Shown in pieces: positions 42,656 to 51,170 of a stretch of DNA of 64,000 bases. The DNA comes from Agrypnia vestita (lineage: Eukaryota; Arthropoda; Insecta; Trichoptera; Phryganeidae), in NCBI GenBank assembly GCA_016648135.1, contig JADDOH010011054.1, positions 1 through 64,000 on the forward strand, in the 5' to 3' direction. Position 1 is the stretch's first letter. Each line of letters begins with the position of its first letter. Under the pieces are notes generated by a model. That model did no database searches. It had not been told where the DNA came from and worked only from the letters and a program-made list of their open reading frames with translations. Position numbers and translations under genes: made by a program.

Positions 42656-42843
42656 TTACTACAACTTGAACAAAAAAAACGGAGTTATGACAATGGATTT
42701 CTGCACCCAGAGATTCCAAAATTCAAGAGCAAGACCCAAAAGGCCGAACTTTGGCTGAATTTCGGCTTCGGCACACATTTAAACCGAATATTCGGCTGAA
42801 TTCAATATTGGGAAGAACCCACATTCGGTGCAACACTAGTAAA

Positions 42844-43149
42844 CATGCCCACAATAAAAGAAAATTAATTTATTTTTAAAATCCTTATTTTGATCTATCT
42901 AGATGAACGTCTCTCGGAGTGAATGAAAGAGACGGGAAATAGAAAGAGTGGATGGGGTTAAAAAGGACACGCCATCTGAGTACGGCCACTTAGAGAATAA
43001 CCGACACGAGAACACATACTATTTGAGCTACCTGTAAACCGCTATTATAATTGTCGTGATCTGTATCAATTTGTACAAGTCAATAAATACTCAGAAGGAC
43101 CAAGGACTTTTTATCTGGACTCCTAAGTTCCTATAATATCCTCCCTAGG
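42844..43149. other. Unassigned DNA
   Basis: CCTCCCTAGGGAG (43139-43151) is a small palindrome at the right edge. No gene. Confidence 0.35.
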
Positions 43150-43562
43150 GAGAAGATTGGAATACCATACTTATTATTACTTATGGAGAGAGTATATAAG
43201 AACGGATCTACCGAGAACTGATAGAGAACGACATGGATTCCTTTATACAGCCGCTGAGTTCTATAATGGACTTTCTAATGACATGAAGAAAATAAATAAT
43301 ATAGGTCTTCTCATCAAAGGACTTGTGTAGAGATAGTCCATAAATCACAATATTTCAAGAATTTGATGTGTTTGACTATAATTTAAAGTTGTCAATTGTT
43401 AAATTTCTGGTGTGGGGTTCTTCTATACTTCAGTTATTAAGTAGATATGTACAGTTTTTATATACTTTTATACCAGCATGCTTTTTCTGCCTGGGGACTT
43501 TCGGCTTATTTTATTTTTATTTTATTTGTATTTAAATTAAAAAATTGAATTGAATTGAATTT
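43150..43562 (+). pseudogene. Non-LTR RT C-terminus with TTGAA tail
   Basis: + strand: ERVYIRTDLPRTD, RERHGFLYTAAEFYNGLSND, MKKINNIGLLIKGLV then a stop (about 43328). T.LP.T...RH.FLYTAAEFYN.L..DMKK is the family-typical C-terminus. The 3' UTR extends to an ATTGAATTGAATTGAATTTT tail (43544-43563), the same tail type as the minus-strand copy at 42126. The 5' part is missing. Confidence 0.75.
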
Positions 43563-43564
43563 TC

Positions 43565-44090
43565 TTCTTCTTAAAGTGACATCTTCTATCGGAGGTCGGC
43601 GATCAGTCGAGAACAACTCAGTTTCGATACCACAGTATCTTCATCAGGACTGACACAGAACTGACTTGACTCAACAAAGTGTGGCCTGTTTCAACAGGGT
43701 ACACCTTTAAAAAGGAAAACGGCATCGAAATTCTACATATAAATAATAGAGGCTTTAGATTAGATAACTTAGAGATACCAAAAATAAAAAAGAGCCTCAA
43801 TACTAAAGCCAATAATCAGATAAATTTCATGAATAGCCCGCTACTAGATATATTTCCAATTTCGGCGTCCACTCCTCAATTATCCCCACCATTGTTGTAG
43901 CCACGCCCCCATTCAGAATTGATTTTTCTACTAGGATAGGTAATGGATGGTCAGTTGTGCATCAGTCCTGATGAAGATACGGTGATATCGAAACCGGTAG
44001 ACGTATAGTCGTTATTTAGGGGTTTATACAAAGTTATTTAATTAAAATTTATAATTATGTCCAACCACAAAGTTAACGCTATAAACATCA
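43565..44090 (+). mobile_element. Penelope-like element remnant with inverted terminal repeats
   Basis: Left end (minus): CTGATGA (43641-43647), AGATACTGTGGTATC, GAAAC (to 43621). Right end (+): CTGATGA (43968-43974), stem GATA/TATC, GAAACCGGTAGAC (43990-44002), then TTAAAATTTATAATTATGTC and CAACCACAAAGTTAACGC. The ends are inverted, as found for Penelope-like pseudo-LTRs. Between them lies a frame resembling the end of the GIY-YIG endonuclease domain (next entry). This element gives the family identity to the other hammerhead-bearing foldbacks. Confidence 0.65.
43679..43900 (+). pseudogene. Penelope-like GIY-YIG domain C-terminal fragment
   Basis: About 73 codons: STGYTFKKENGIEILHINNR, GFRLDNLEIPKIKKSLNTKA, NNQINFMNSPLLDIF. 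From memory of the family, the C-terminus of Penelope-like RT/GIY-YIG proteins has TGH.F....(I)L......G...(D)LE..EI.K........N.Q......PLL, and the spacing fits. The His of TGH is Tyr here and EI is PKI, so it is decayed. The start is not real: the frame enters from the inverted repeat with a GTG. The upstream RT domain is absent, consistent with 5' truncation. Confidence 0.55.
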
Positions 44091-44194
44091 AAAAAATCTA
44101 TTGCCATTGAATGTCAGATAATTACATTGTCATTTGCAATCCCATCAATCCAGCTCATTTTTAGAAACCTTCCGTAGATCCATATCTCAAATCA

Positions 44195-44545
44195 ATTAAT
44201 GTATATTATAGATTTCTCACAGAGACGAAACTGTATTTTTATGGGAAAGTAGGCATAAAAGTCATTTTTTGGTGTACATAGGACTTACGACCTATCGTGT
44301 GGTTGGCTTAAGTGATCACTTTACACATATATAACGTTCGCCATTTCTACCCATGATAGAGTATACCATGTCTACTAATTTTTTGGAAGTTTTATATATT
44401 TGAATTGCATGCCACACTTCACATGTGTGTTGTAAACTGTGAGACATCTATAATATACATTAATTGATTAATGATGTCTCTGTGACAAGAAGTCCAGCAC
44501 TACCGTTCTGAAAGATTTGAACAAACTCAAAAATATTCATATCTC
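44195..44545. mobile_element. Foldback MITE family A, internally deleted (A9)
   Basis: Full left arm (TCAATTAATGTATATTATAG, TTCTCACAGAGACGAAACTG, GACTTACGACCTATCGTGTG, TAAGTGATCACTTTACACAT, ACGTTCGCCATTTCTACCCA). The right arm is reduced to its outermost part (GTGAGACATCTATAATATAC, ATTAATTGATTAATGATGTC, TCTGTGACAAGAAGTCCAGC). This copy shows how far the family extends outside the TATAATATACAT block. Confidence 0.85.
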
Positions 44546-44954
44546 AAATGCTTCAAGTCATTTCACAATGGAGTCTATGATTCCATTTCATATAAAAGTA
44601 CAGGAACATGGCTTATTAGAGAAAATTGGAATTTTCCAAAATTTCCGGCTTTTAAAAATGTTTGCTTTTTTTCAATTATTCTAGTGTTGCCTCTAAACCT
44701 ACAGAGGGCCGGTAAAAGCCAAACAAAATGTTGCAGGCACAGCGTTAATCCGTGTTTTCCCATTCCGCTTCGGCCGCTCTCGACGAACCGGAACGTTAAT
44801 TCTGCAGTTAGTTTGCTAACTGACCATTCTGTTTGAATGTGAAACAGAGACTGGCTAATTTTCCGGCTTCGGGTATCGGCCCTGTTTTTAAGGATTTACA
44901 AACAATCAGTAATACCGTGACTAGACAAAAAATATGGTGATGTTTATTTTATTT
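44546..44954. other. Unassigned DNA
   Basis: The minus frame at 44575-44763 has no motif. 44690-44880 is GC-richer. Nothing recognised. Confidence 0.3.
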
Positions 44955-45165
44955 CATCATTCATATAAATTATTGTTATGATAGTCCAACGTTTTACAAA
45001 AAATAAGTAAAAAATATTGAAAAAAATGCAAACTTTGATGTCGCATATCTCCATAACTATTGATATTAGGTCATGATAACTTCAACATTTTCGACTCATA
45101 ATCAAGGCAAAAACATAGTCCTGCGAGGTTATTAATGTTTTCCAAATAACCCTGTATATTACCTA
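44955..45165. mobile_element. MITE family B, half copy (B3)
   Basis: TTTTACAAAAAATAAG, AAAATATTGAAAAAAATGCA, ATATCTCCATAACTATTGAT, ATTAGGTCATGATAAC, AACATTTTCGACTCATAATC and the end AACCCTGTATATTACC match the right half of 11966-12483. Family A copy A10 begins immediately after it. Confidence 0.75.
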
Positions 45166-45425
45166 TATAGATATCTCATAGAGACGAAATTATATTTTTT
45201 CATGGGAAAGTAGGTACAGAAGTCTTTGGGTGTTCATAGGGCTTACGACCTATCGTACGGCTGGCTTAAGTGATCACTTTACACAGTGTAACGTCCACCA
45301 TTTTCACCCATGATAAAAAACCACAACTATCAAATTTTAGCAAGTTGTATATATACATTTAAGTTTTACAACCCGTTTCACATATGTGTTGTAATTAACA
45401 ATAGCGCCACCGGCGTCCAAAGCTT
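45166..45425. mobile_element. Foldback MITE family A, left arm and loop (A10)
   Basis: ATATCTCATAGAGACGAAAT, GTAGGTACAGAAGTCTTTGG, GGGCTTACGACCTATCGTAC, GGCTTAAGTGATCACTTTAC, then the loop with AGCAAGTTGTATATATACAT and CAATAGCGCCACC, related to the loop of A4 (GCTATCGCCATC inverted). The right arm is missing. Confidence 0.8.
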
Positions 45426-46144
45426 TTTCATTCACTTAAACAAATACATATGTCACTAATGAGGTATCTATATAATTGGATTTTTTTAAGAAATATCCCC
45501 TGTATGTGTAATGAAGTTCCACCGAATTATTGACATTACACTAAAATACGCCTGAAAACTATTTTAAATTTTATTTAATTCCTTTTTAGATCAGTTTTTT
45601 GTTTTTTTTTATATTCAGTGAATAATCATGAATAATAAAATAATGCACGTGGTGCGTCTTGTTATATACACAATTTTAAAACAATAAAATCACTTGTAAC
45701 TTGATGTACTATATGCACCTTTTCTTATGAAGATGCATTCGAGAATTGTAAATTTATGGATATATCTCATGAAAACTTGACAACATTTACGAGAAAATTG
45801 CTCAATTTTAATGGTTTTTCGTAATAAAAATGTTTTCTATTTGAAAATTTAACAACTTAAATTACTTACTGCTGAATAACAACAGCAACTTCATACTTAA
45901 CTAATTTGACATTGGTAATAAAATGTATTCCGCCCATGCTGGCGGTTGGCATTAATGTCAAGCACAGAACTGTATTAGAGAGAAGGGATTTTTAAGTACT
46001 GAGATAAGGGATCTGGTCTCGATAGACCCCAAAGGAATATTGCGGACAGTTGAATCGTCTCTTTCACTGACAACTGTTTAAGAAGCATAGACTATTAGTA
46101 TAACAGTTTCATGGTGGACCTATAAATATGACTTCTTCTGAAGT
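45426..46144. other. AT-rich DNA, nothing recognised
   Basis: No shared repeat and no coding signal. Confidence 0.4.
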
Positions 46145-46325
46145 TTTTTTTTTATTACTTATTTATTTATAAAGGCCCTACAGGGCTTTTACAAACAGAT
46201 AGGTAAAGTGTACATTAATAGAATATATAGTTTAAAGAAAAAAATAATAACATGTAAAAATAATAATTACATAAAGTGGAAAGAAAATACTTAAAATACA
46301 CTAATATAATATAATATAATAATAA
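46145..46325 (-). mobile_element. Retroelement 3' tail (minus orientation)
   Basis: GTTTTTTTTTTATTACTTAT and TTATTTATAAAGGCCCTACA, with CCCTACAGGG palindrome, then GGCTTTTACAAACAGATAGG. Similar to the tail at 30664-30720 (TTATTTATTTG, then GGTTTTTACATAAAG). No RT codons recognised. Confidence 0.45.
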
Positions 46326-46619
46326 TAATTTTTGCACTAATTAGATACGAAACAACTGTCTCAAAGATAAACGAATAATATTTTATGGTGGGACGCATCA
46401 CAAATATTCAATTTCACTTGGATTTATATACACGACTACTTTATTATTAAGATTTCATCTCCCCAAGACAGTCCGCATAGATGCGCAATGCAGAGATGCC
46501 TTGGTGACAAGCGAGGTGACGTTTTAGACTGAATATAACAAGGAATTTCGGATAAGAAATAGGGAACAGATGAGTACGTTTGAACCAAACACTTAATACT
46601 ATTAATTAATATTTAATCA
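46326..46619. other. AT-rich spacer
   Basis: Nothing recognised. Confidence 0.4.
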
Positions 46620-46776
46620 AATTTATTTATCAATTAGAAGAAGACATATAGAAAAATCAAATCAAAGAAAAAATATTTTAAGTGCTACCGGGATTCAAAC
46701 CACGGACCTCCACTCTATCCGGGAGTGGCGTGTTATCCAGTTTCGCCACAACAAGCTAGTACATTGACGTCAATTT
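46620..46776 (-). mobile_element. tRNA-derived SINE family S1, copy 3
   Basis: Minus strand: TGTTGTGGCGAAACTGGATA, CACGCCACTCCCGGATAGAG, GGTCCGTGGTTTGAATCCCG (B box), then AATATTTTTTCTTTGATTTG, ATTTTTCTATATGTCTTC, TTCTAATTGATAAATAAATT. The head is closest to copy 1. Confidence 0.8.
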
Positions 46777-46785
46777 TTCGACGTT

Positions 46786-47025
46786 ATGCGTGGGGTATAA
46801 AAACAATGAAGCAATATCCAAAAACTTAAGTATAGGTTTGAAATGCAGTCACCGAGGATTACTTATTTAAATATGTTTTATGTATTTATCCCTTCCAAAG
46901 TCATGTTTCCTACAAAATCTCGAATTCAGTGCATTATGTTTTGTACATCGCACATACAGTACCTACATCGATGACTGAATTAAATTTTTTTTGGATATTG
47001 CTGCCTTTGCCTTTATACCCCACAT
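46786..47025. mobile_element. MITE family C, copy 2
   Basis: 240 bp with about 38-bp inverted ends: ATGCGTGGGGTATAAAAACA, GAAGCAATATCCAAAAA at left, and the reverse complement of the right ATGTGGGGTATAAAGGC, AAAGGCAGCAATATCCAAA. The interior (TGAAATGCAGTCACCGAGGA, TATCCCTTCCAAAGTCATG, AAATCTCGAATTCAGTG) is colinear with 9668-9926. It starts about 10 bp from S1 copy 3. Confidence 0.88.
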
Positions 47026-47149
47026 ATCCAAGTCCCTTTATTAATTGAATCATATAATTCCATTTTTTTGCAATCAACTTTTATAATGCGACAGTCACAA
47101 ATAACTTTATGTTTGTACCGCTGGAGGACGCCAGAATTAAATCGTAATT

Positions 47150-47960
47150 CCTTCGAATCGACGTCTCACGATGTTTCAAAAACATATGATGAGAGAAATC
47201 AAAAAACGTGTGCATTTTCAAAAAAAGTCCTAGTGCTTACCCACTTTCATAGATTTTCGGCCTAAAACGGTTATATATTCAAAATTTTCGAAACTATACA
47301 ACTTTGACAGCCGCATTTAATGTTGAAAAGTGTGTTTTGTTTTGAAAACGAATATATGACAATTTGGTCATTTTTGCATAAAACATCTTCAATAATATGA
47401 AATCATAATACCTACACACCTTAAATTCAATAAGCAGTTCCAATTTTCAATTCAATAACCAATCATTCGTCAGCTTTTGAATTGAACATCTTTATGATTG
47501 GTACTCGATTCAAGATGGTCGACAATACATTATTTATATTACTGGAACCAAGATACAATAAACTGTAGATACGTTACAAGCGTGAAATCGTAATTTCCTT
47601 ACTTGCATTCGTTATCAAACGCACCTTCTTTGTGATCAGGCGCGAAGCTACGCCGAAAAAAGAAGCCCCGGGGAAAAAGGAACAGAGTATCGTACACTAT
47701 TGTAAGAATGAGCATGTTATTTTAGTCACCGTGACTTCAAATACCTGATTTTTCTGTCTACACGCAGAACGTTTGTGAAATAAGTGCGCTGTGATTCGTT
47801 GTCTCTTTCAATGCGATATTGGCTACATACGAAAACCAGCTAGTATTGGAATAATGTGTCTATATTATACGTCAATGACTGGAACACTAATTTCAAGTGA
47901 ATAAATTTTTGACAGTTTAATGTATTCGCGCGCGTTTCTTGGTCTCGCATTTCCGTAAAA
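47150..47960 (+). mobile_element. Dispersed repeat family F, copy 2 (interrupted)
   Basis: Aligns with 35110-36175 over its whole length except two insertions, one in each copy at different positions. Landmarks: ATTTTCGGCCTAAAACGGTT, TCGAAACTATACAACTTTGA, CAGCCGCATTTAATGTT, AACCAATCATTCGTCAGCTT, AAGATGGTCGACAATACATT, TTTCAAGTGAATAAATTTTT and TGGTCTCGCATTTCCG. Confidence 0.85.
47549..47877. mobile_element. Insertion inside family F, 8-bp target-site duplication
   Basis: ACTGGAAC occurs at 47541-47548 and again at 47878-47885, while family F copy 1 has it once (ATTACTGGAACACTAATTTC). The 329-bp insert starts CAAGATACAATAAACTG and ends TATTATACGTCAATG. The ends show no strong inverted repeat. 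Eight bases is the duplication length of hAT and P superfamilies, so a non-autonomous hAT-type element is plausible. Confidence 0.8.
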
Positions 47961-47980
47961 TAAAAATTATTTATTGTAGC

Positions 47981-48024
47981 GGTAAAATATTTACTGTAAC
48001 TTCCGTTACAATAAGTATTTTACC
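47981..48024. repeat. 44-nt hairpin
   Basis: GGTAAAATATTTACTGTAAC and GTTACAATAAGTATTTTACC form 20-bp arms with two mismatches around a TTCC loop. Just outside the right end of family F. Confidence 0.75.
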
Positions 48025-48204
48025 CTCAATAAAGCGAGTAGCGCCAAAAAAGATATCTTCAAAATCCCTTCCGGCGCTAGCCACAATAATGTCTTATATT
48101 GAGGAAGTATTAATTTAACTGAAGTTAATTCATTGTAGAAGAGGTATAAGGATTCGTGGAATTCCTGCAAATGAGCCAGTTCATTGTCAGAGCAATAGCT
48201 CTGT

Positions 48205-48780
48205 ATATATTTATTTATTTATTTTAGCAAAAGTTAACAGAAAACCTTAAATACAAGAGATAAAAAATAATAAATTATGCCAAGTTTAAACTTTCCACTT
48301 AAAATTAATTATTAAAGATATTAGCAAAGTGTGAAATTATTACAATTTATAATTTCGTTATTTTTGATAAGGGGGGGGAGGGTGGAGTGGGATCTAGGAT
48401 TAGGATAAAGGAAAGTACAGGAGTATATGGGAATATAAATTATAAATTAAGTCAACTAGTTAGGGTGCGGTTGTGGAGTTAATTTTCGTTTAATGTCCCG
48501 AATAGTCGAGTTGAAAATGTACACGTGGTTGTAATTTACGTTAAATGAATTTGTGGATCTGTAGATGAATGAGTTTTGTTTAGAGCTGGTCTTGCAATGA
48601 GGAAGATGAAAAGTAGGTGACTGTCTCCTCTGAATACACGATAACATATTATAATAGTTTGTTCTGTATACGATTCAATTAATTCCAAAGGCTCTGGTCG
48701 AGGTGGATAGCGACCACAATATGGCCGTGAAGCTGCCGCCCGCAGTGCCTGTCTGATAAACACTAGATCACTCGGAAGTG
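48205..48780 (-). pseudogene. Non-LTR RT C-terminus and 3' UTR
   Basis: Minus strand: TFHLPHCKTSSKQNSFIYRS, TNSFNVNYNHVYIFNSTIRD, IKRKL, with the preceding part in another frame (PRPEPLELIESYTEQTI). (L)..P..(K/R)T....NSF..R.TN.FN......IFNS.I...KR.L is the usual tail of jockey-type RTs. The UTR includes a C-rich stretch (48371-48391) and ends in a TTTATTTATTTATTTTAGC-type repeat (48211-48230 on +). Confidence 0.65.
48371..48391 (+). other. G-run (GGGGGGGGAGGG-TGGAG-TGGG)
   Basis: An 8-base G-run and two 3-base runs. Borderline quadruplex potential, inside the retroelement UTR. Confidence 0.5.
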
Positions 48781-48824
48781 CATCTCTTTAATACAAGGTA
48801 TGATAAATATAATGGTATTGTTCG

Positions 48825-48900
48825 ATATTCGTGACGTCACGTTGGCACAGAAATCGAATTTTATAGAATATTGTTTTTTTCTTATGTGGCAACACTGAAA
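48825..48900 (+). promoter_or_regulatory. Candidate host promoter motifs
   Basis: A perfect 10-bp palindrome GTGACGTCAC (48831-48840, a cAMP-response-element-type site), followed by GTGGCAACACTG (48886-48897), a phrase common in TATA-less insect promoters. No TATA box is seen. It precedes the candidate first exon. Confidence 0.35.
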
Positions 48901-48959
48901 TTTTCCTACCGCCATAGTACCAATTTATCTTTCGTTTCGACAAGTCTCGCTATCTCGTT

Positions 48960-49168
48960 GTTAAAGCGCCACAGGTCGGACTTTTCGCCTCCTGCCCTGT
49001 AAATTTTCGTTTTGTGTTTAATTTTGTTTTATGTTTGTTTGTTATAATTGTGTTTAATTGTACATCCTATAAACATTCTCTAATCTCTTCATTAACGCGC
49101 GTTGGTGGCCAACCGAGTGAGCGAAGTGTTTGGTGAAGTGACATCTGGAAGAGCGCCAAGAGACAAAG
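48960..49168 (+). other. Candidate noncoding first exon with consensus 5' splice site
   Basis: A stretch of unique DNA of higher GC content ends at CCAAGAGACAAAG, immediately followed by GTGAGT (49169-49174), a near-perfect donor site (AAG|GTGAGT). All + frames contain stops, so it would be 5' UTR. The start is a guess. If real, the next exon lies more than 14 kb downstream, as no other unique coding exon was recognised to 64 kb. It could also be chance. Confidence 0.35.
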
Positions 49169-49174
49169 GTGAGT

Positions 49175-49922
49175 CGAAACATCCCTTCCTTTCTCGATAA
49201 ATACAGTCCATTTCTCGTCTCGTCATTCCTCTTCGTCATTTCTTTTCCTTATCCCAATTCCCGATCACATTTCCGCCATCCCCTACGCGGCGAATCGCGT
49301 CGCGTACAGGTTTGAATTCCGTTAATTTAATGTACCATTTATTTATCTATAACTCGTCAAAAATTACATACTTTAATTATTTATTTCGGCCGACCAAGAC
49401 TGTGAGAACAGCGCAATCAAGAGTAGCATCTTGATAACGTTAGCAATGGAAAATTTTAAATATAGAATTATGCATTTTTGCTTGTTATACCTCAATTTTA
49501 TATTATACCTTAATATTATGTAAGGCATCTGGTAGCATTAGTGGCGGACATTGTTACATAGAAAATTATATTTTTTTATTAATGATTAATGCCAATGACA
49601 CGCGATATTATAACGGATGCACGTATTTGTTTTAATTTTCATCCAACGGGATTATTTCCATAAAATCTAAATATTTAAAATATAATCTAATTCAGAGTAT
49701 TTTATTTAAAAATTATAAATTCAATATTTTCATTGCATTTAATAACAATTTGGAAATCATTATATTTTGAAAACAGAATGAGATTAGCTATTGGATAGAA
49801 AGTTACGGACGGACATTCGAAACTATTATTATTGGAGTTTAAAAATTAATTGTGGAAAATCTAGTGGATTCATGTAATTGGCTAAATTTTTCCATACTTC
49901 ATATTGTATTCTAGTTATTACT
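49175..49922. other. AT-rich DNA after the candidate exon
   Basis: 49200-49320 remains GC-richer, with TCGTCTCGTCATTCC and CGCGGCGAATCGCGTCGCG. Beyond that nothing is recognised. Confidence 0.35.
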
Positions 49923-50246
49923 TACTCCCTTTCTTTTAACTCGTGGCGTCTGCTTGCTTGCTTGTCTGACGAAAAAACTTTGTATCGATTTTTAACCCTC
50001 TTCCCGTGATTAAATCGAGCTGATACTTTGCAGGCAGACTCGTGGCGATGATAAAAATGATCTAAAAATTTATTTTTTTTAAATATTATTAAATTAAATT
50101 ATAGTTTAATTTTTGATTTTTGGAAATTTTAATGGTTTTTCAAATTAGAATCATTCTATATGAGTAATTAGCCCGACGCGTGTATAGCCACGAAACCTGA
50201 TTCAAAGTGAAAGACAGTATTGTAAAAACTTGGTTTTTATGGGTTA
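49923..50246. mobile_element. Dispersed repeat family D, copy 3
   Basis: TACTCCCTTTCTTTTAACTC, GTGGCGTCTGCTTGCTTGC, CGATTTTTAACCCTCTTCCC, GACTCGTGGCGATGAT, then TGAAAGACAGTATTGTAAAA and ACTTGGTTTTTATGGGTTA. The right inverted end is mutated (GACAGTA for GGGAGTA). Confidence 0.85.
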
Positions 50247-50279
50247 GTTTTTCCAAATGAATTCCAAATATGAATTCAC

Positions 50280-50440
50280 ACAAATATAAAGAATATCTTT
50301 TACTAACAACGATTGATTTTTACTGTAAAAATTCAAGTATAGACTGGTTAGATATGATAGGATATGGTTAAAAGGGAGTGTGGTTATAAATTAAGCAGTT
50401 ATTATTATAGTTATAAATTAATTACAACGGAGACAGTCTT
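50280..50440 (-). mobile_element. Penelope-like end fragment
   Basis: AACGATTGATTTTTACTGTA, AAAATTCAAGTATAGACTGG, GATATGGTTAAAAGGGAGTG, TTAATTACAACGG: matches 23025-23190 without the central hammerhead-like core (an internal deletion of about 75 bp). Confidence 0.5.
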
Positions 50441-51170
50441 ATGAGTGAGCTATTTACAAAAAAATAGTATTTATGATTTAATGAAATTATTTATGATTAA
50501 TAGAAAAAAATATTAATACTTCTCTAATTTCTAATATTTCTATGTTATCCACGAAACAACCTCTAGCATTTTGAAACCTGTTTTGTAATCAAATGAGTAA
50601 TTACATTCCATCAAGTAATTCGAAAATTCATAATACTTGTTACAATTAAGACATCTCAAATCCTCATAATCCCAATTTCAAAATTACTTGAAGTTTTGCT
50701 TATATTAAAATTATTAAAATCCTTTCAATTAAATTGATAAATAAATGATTTTTACTATGAAGCCGCACTGTGATTTTTGAAAAGTTGAAGAAATAAAATA
50801 ATATTGGCCAAATAGTCTCCTCAATACTTACTCTTTTAATCACATTTTCACTAAAATTTGGTATACCTTCAGGCCAATTTGTAAGATTTCAAAACGATTG
50901 TTGTCTTTTAGCTGATGAATTCTTATCGACCTTATCTTTTGTGTAAGTCCAAAGAAAAAAATAGGCGCGGCTAAATGAGGTGAACGAGGTTTCCAAAAGA
51001 TATTGATTGCCAAATCTTGTCATTATACCGCCAGGAAATTCCTCTTGTGGAATTTGTAGCTAAGTTCGATCTGTGTATGACATAGCACGATCCTGTCGAA
51101 ATCGGACACTCTCTTACAGTATCGATTAATAGATGTAAGTTTTCCTGAACCGAGTACACACTAGGGCACG
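50441..51170. other. AT-rich DNA, nothing recognised
   Basis: The minus frame 50971-51192 crosses into the next element and has no motif. Confidence 0.35.

Larger units (their letters stand above)
41780..42843. mobile_element. hAT-like element rich in CCGAA/TTCGG palindromes, with insertions
   Basis: The left part (41796-41895) has repeated CCGAACTTCGG palindromes (TAGCCGAACTTCGGC, TGCCGAACTTCG, TACCGAACTTCGG). The right part (42735-42843) has GGCCGAACTTTGGC, CCGAATATTCGGC and ends TTCGGTGCAACACTAG, which reads TAGTGTTGCACCGAA on the minus strand, a classic hAT-superfamily end. No matching left end could be placed, so the left side is probably truncated. In between lie a retroelement end (41940-42115) and a non-LTR fragment (42126-42655), both later insertions. 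No transposase was seen. Confidence 0.6.

Noticed and set aside
48960..49168. THAP-like or other coding first exon
   Set aside because: A Cys-containing frame (VFNCTSYKH...) has no ATG and stops within 40 codons, and the other frames have stops. Treated as noncoding.
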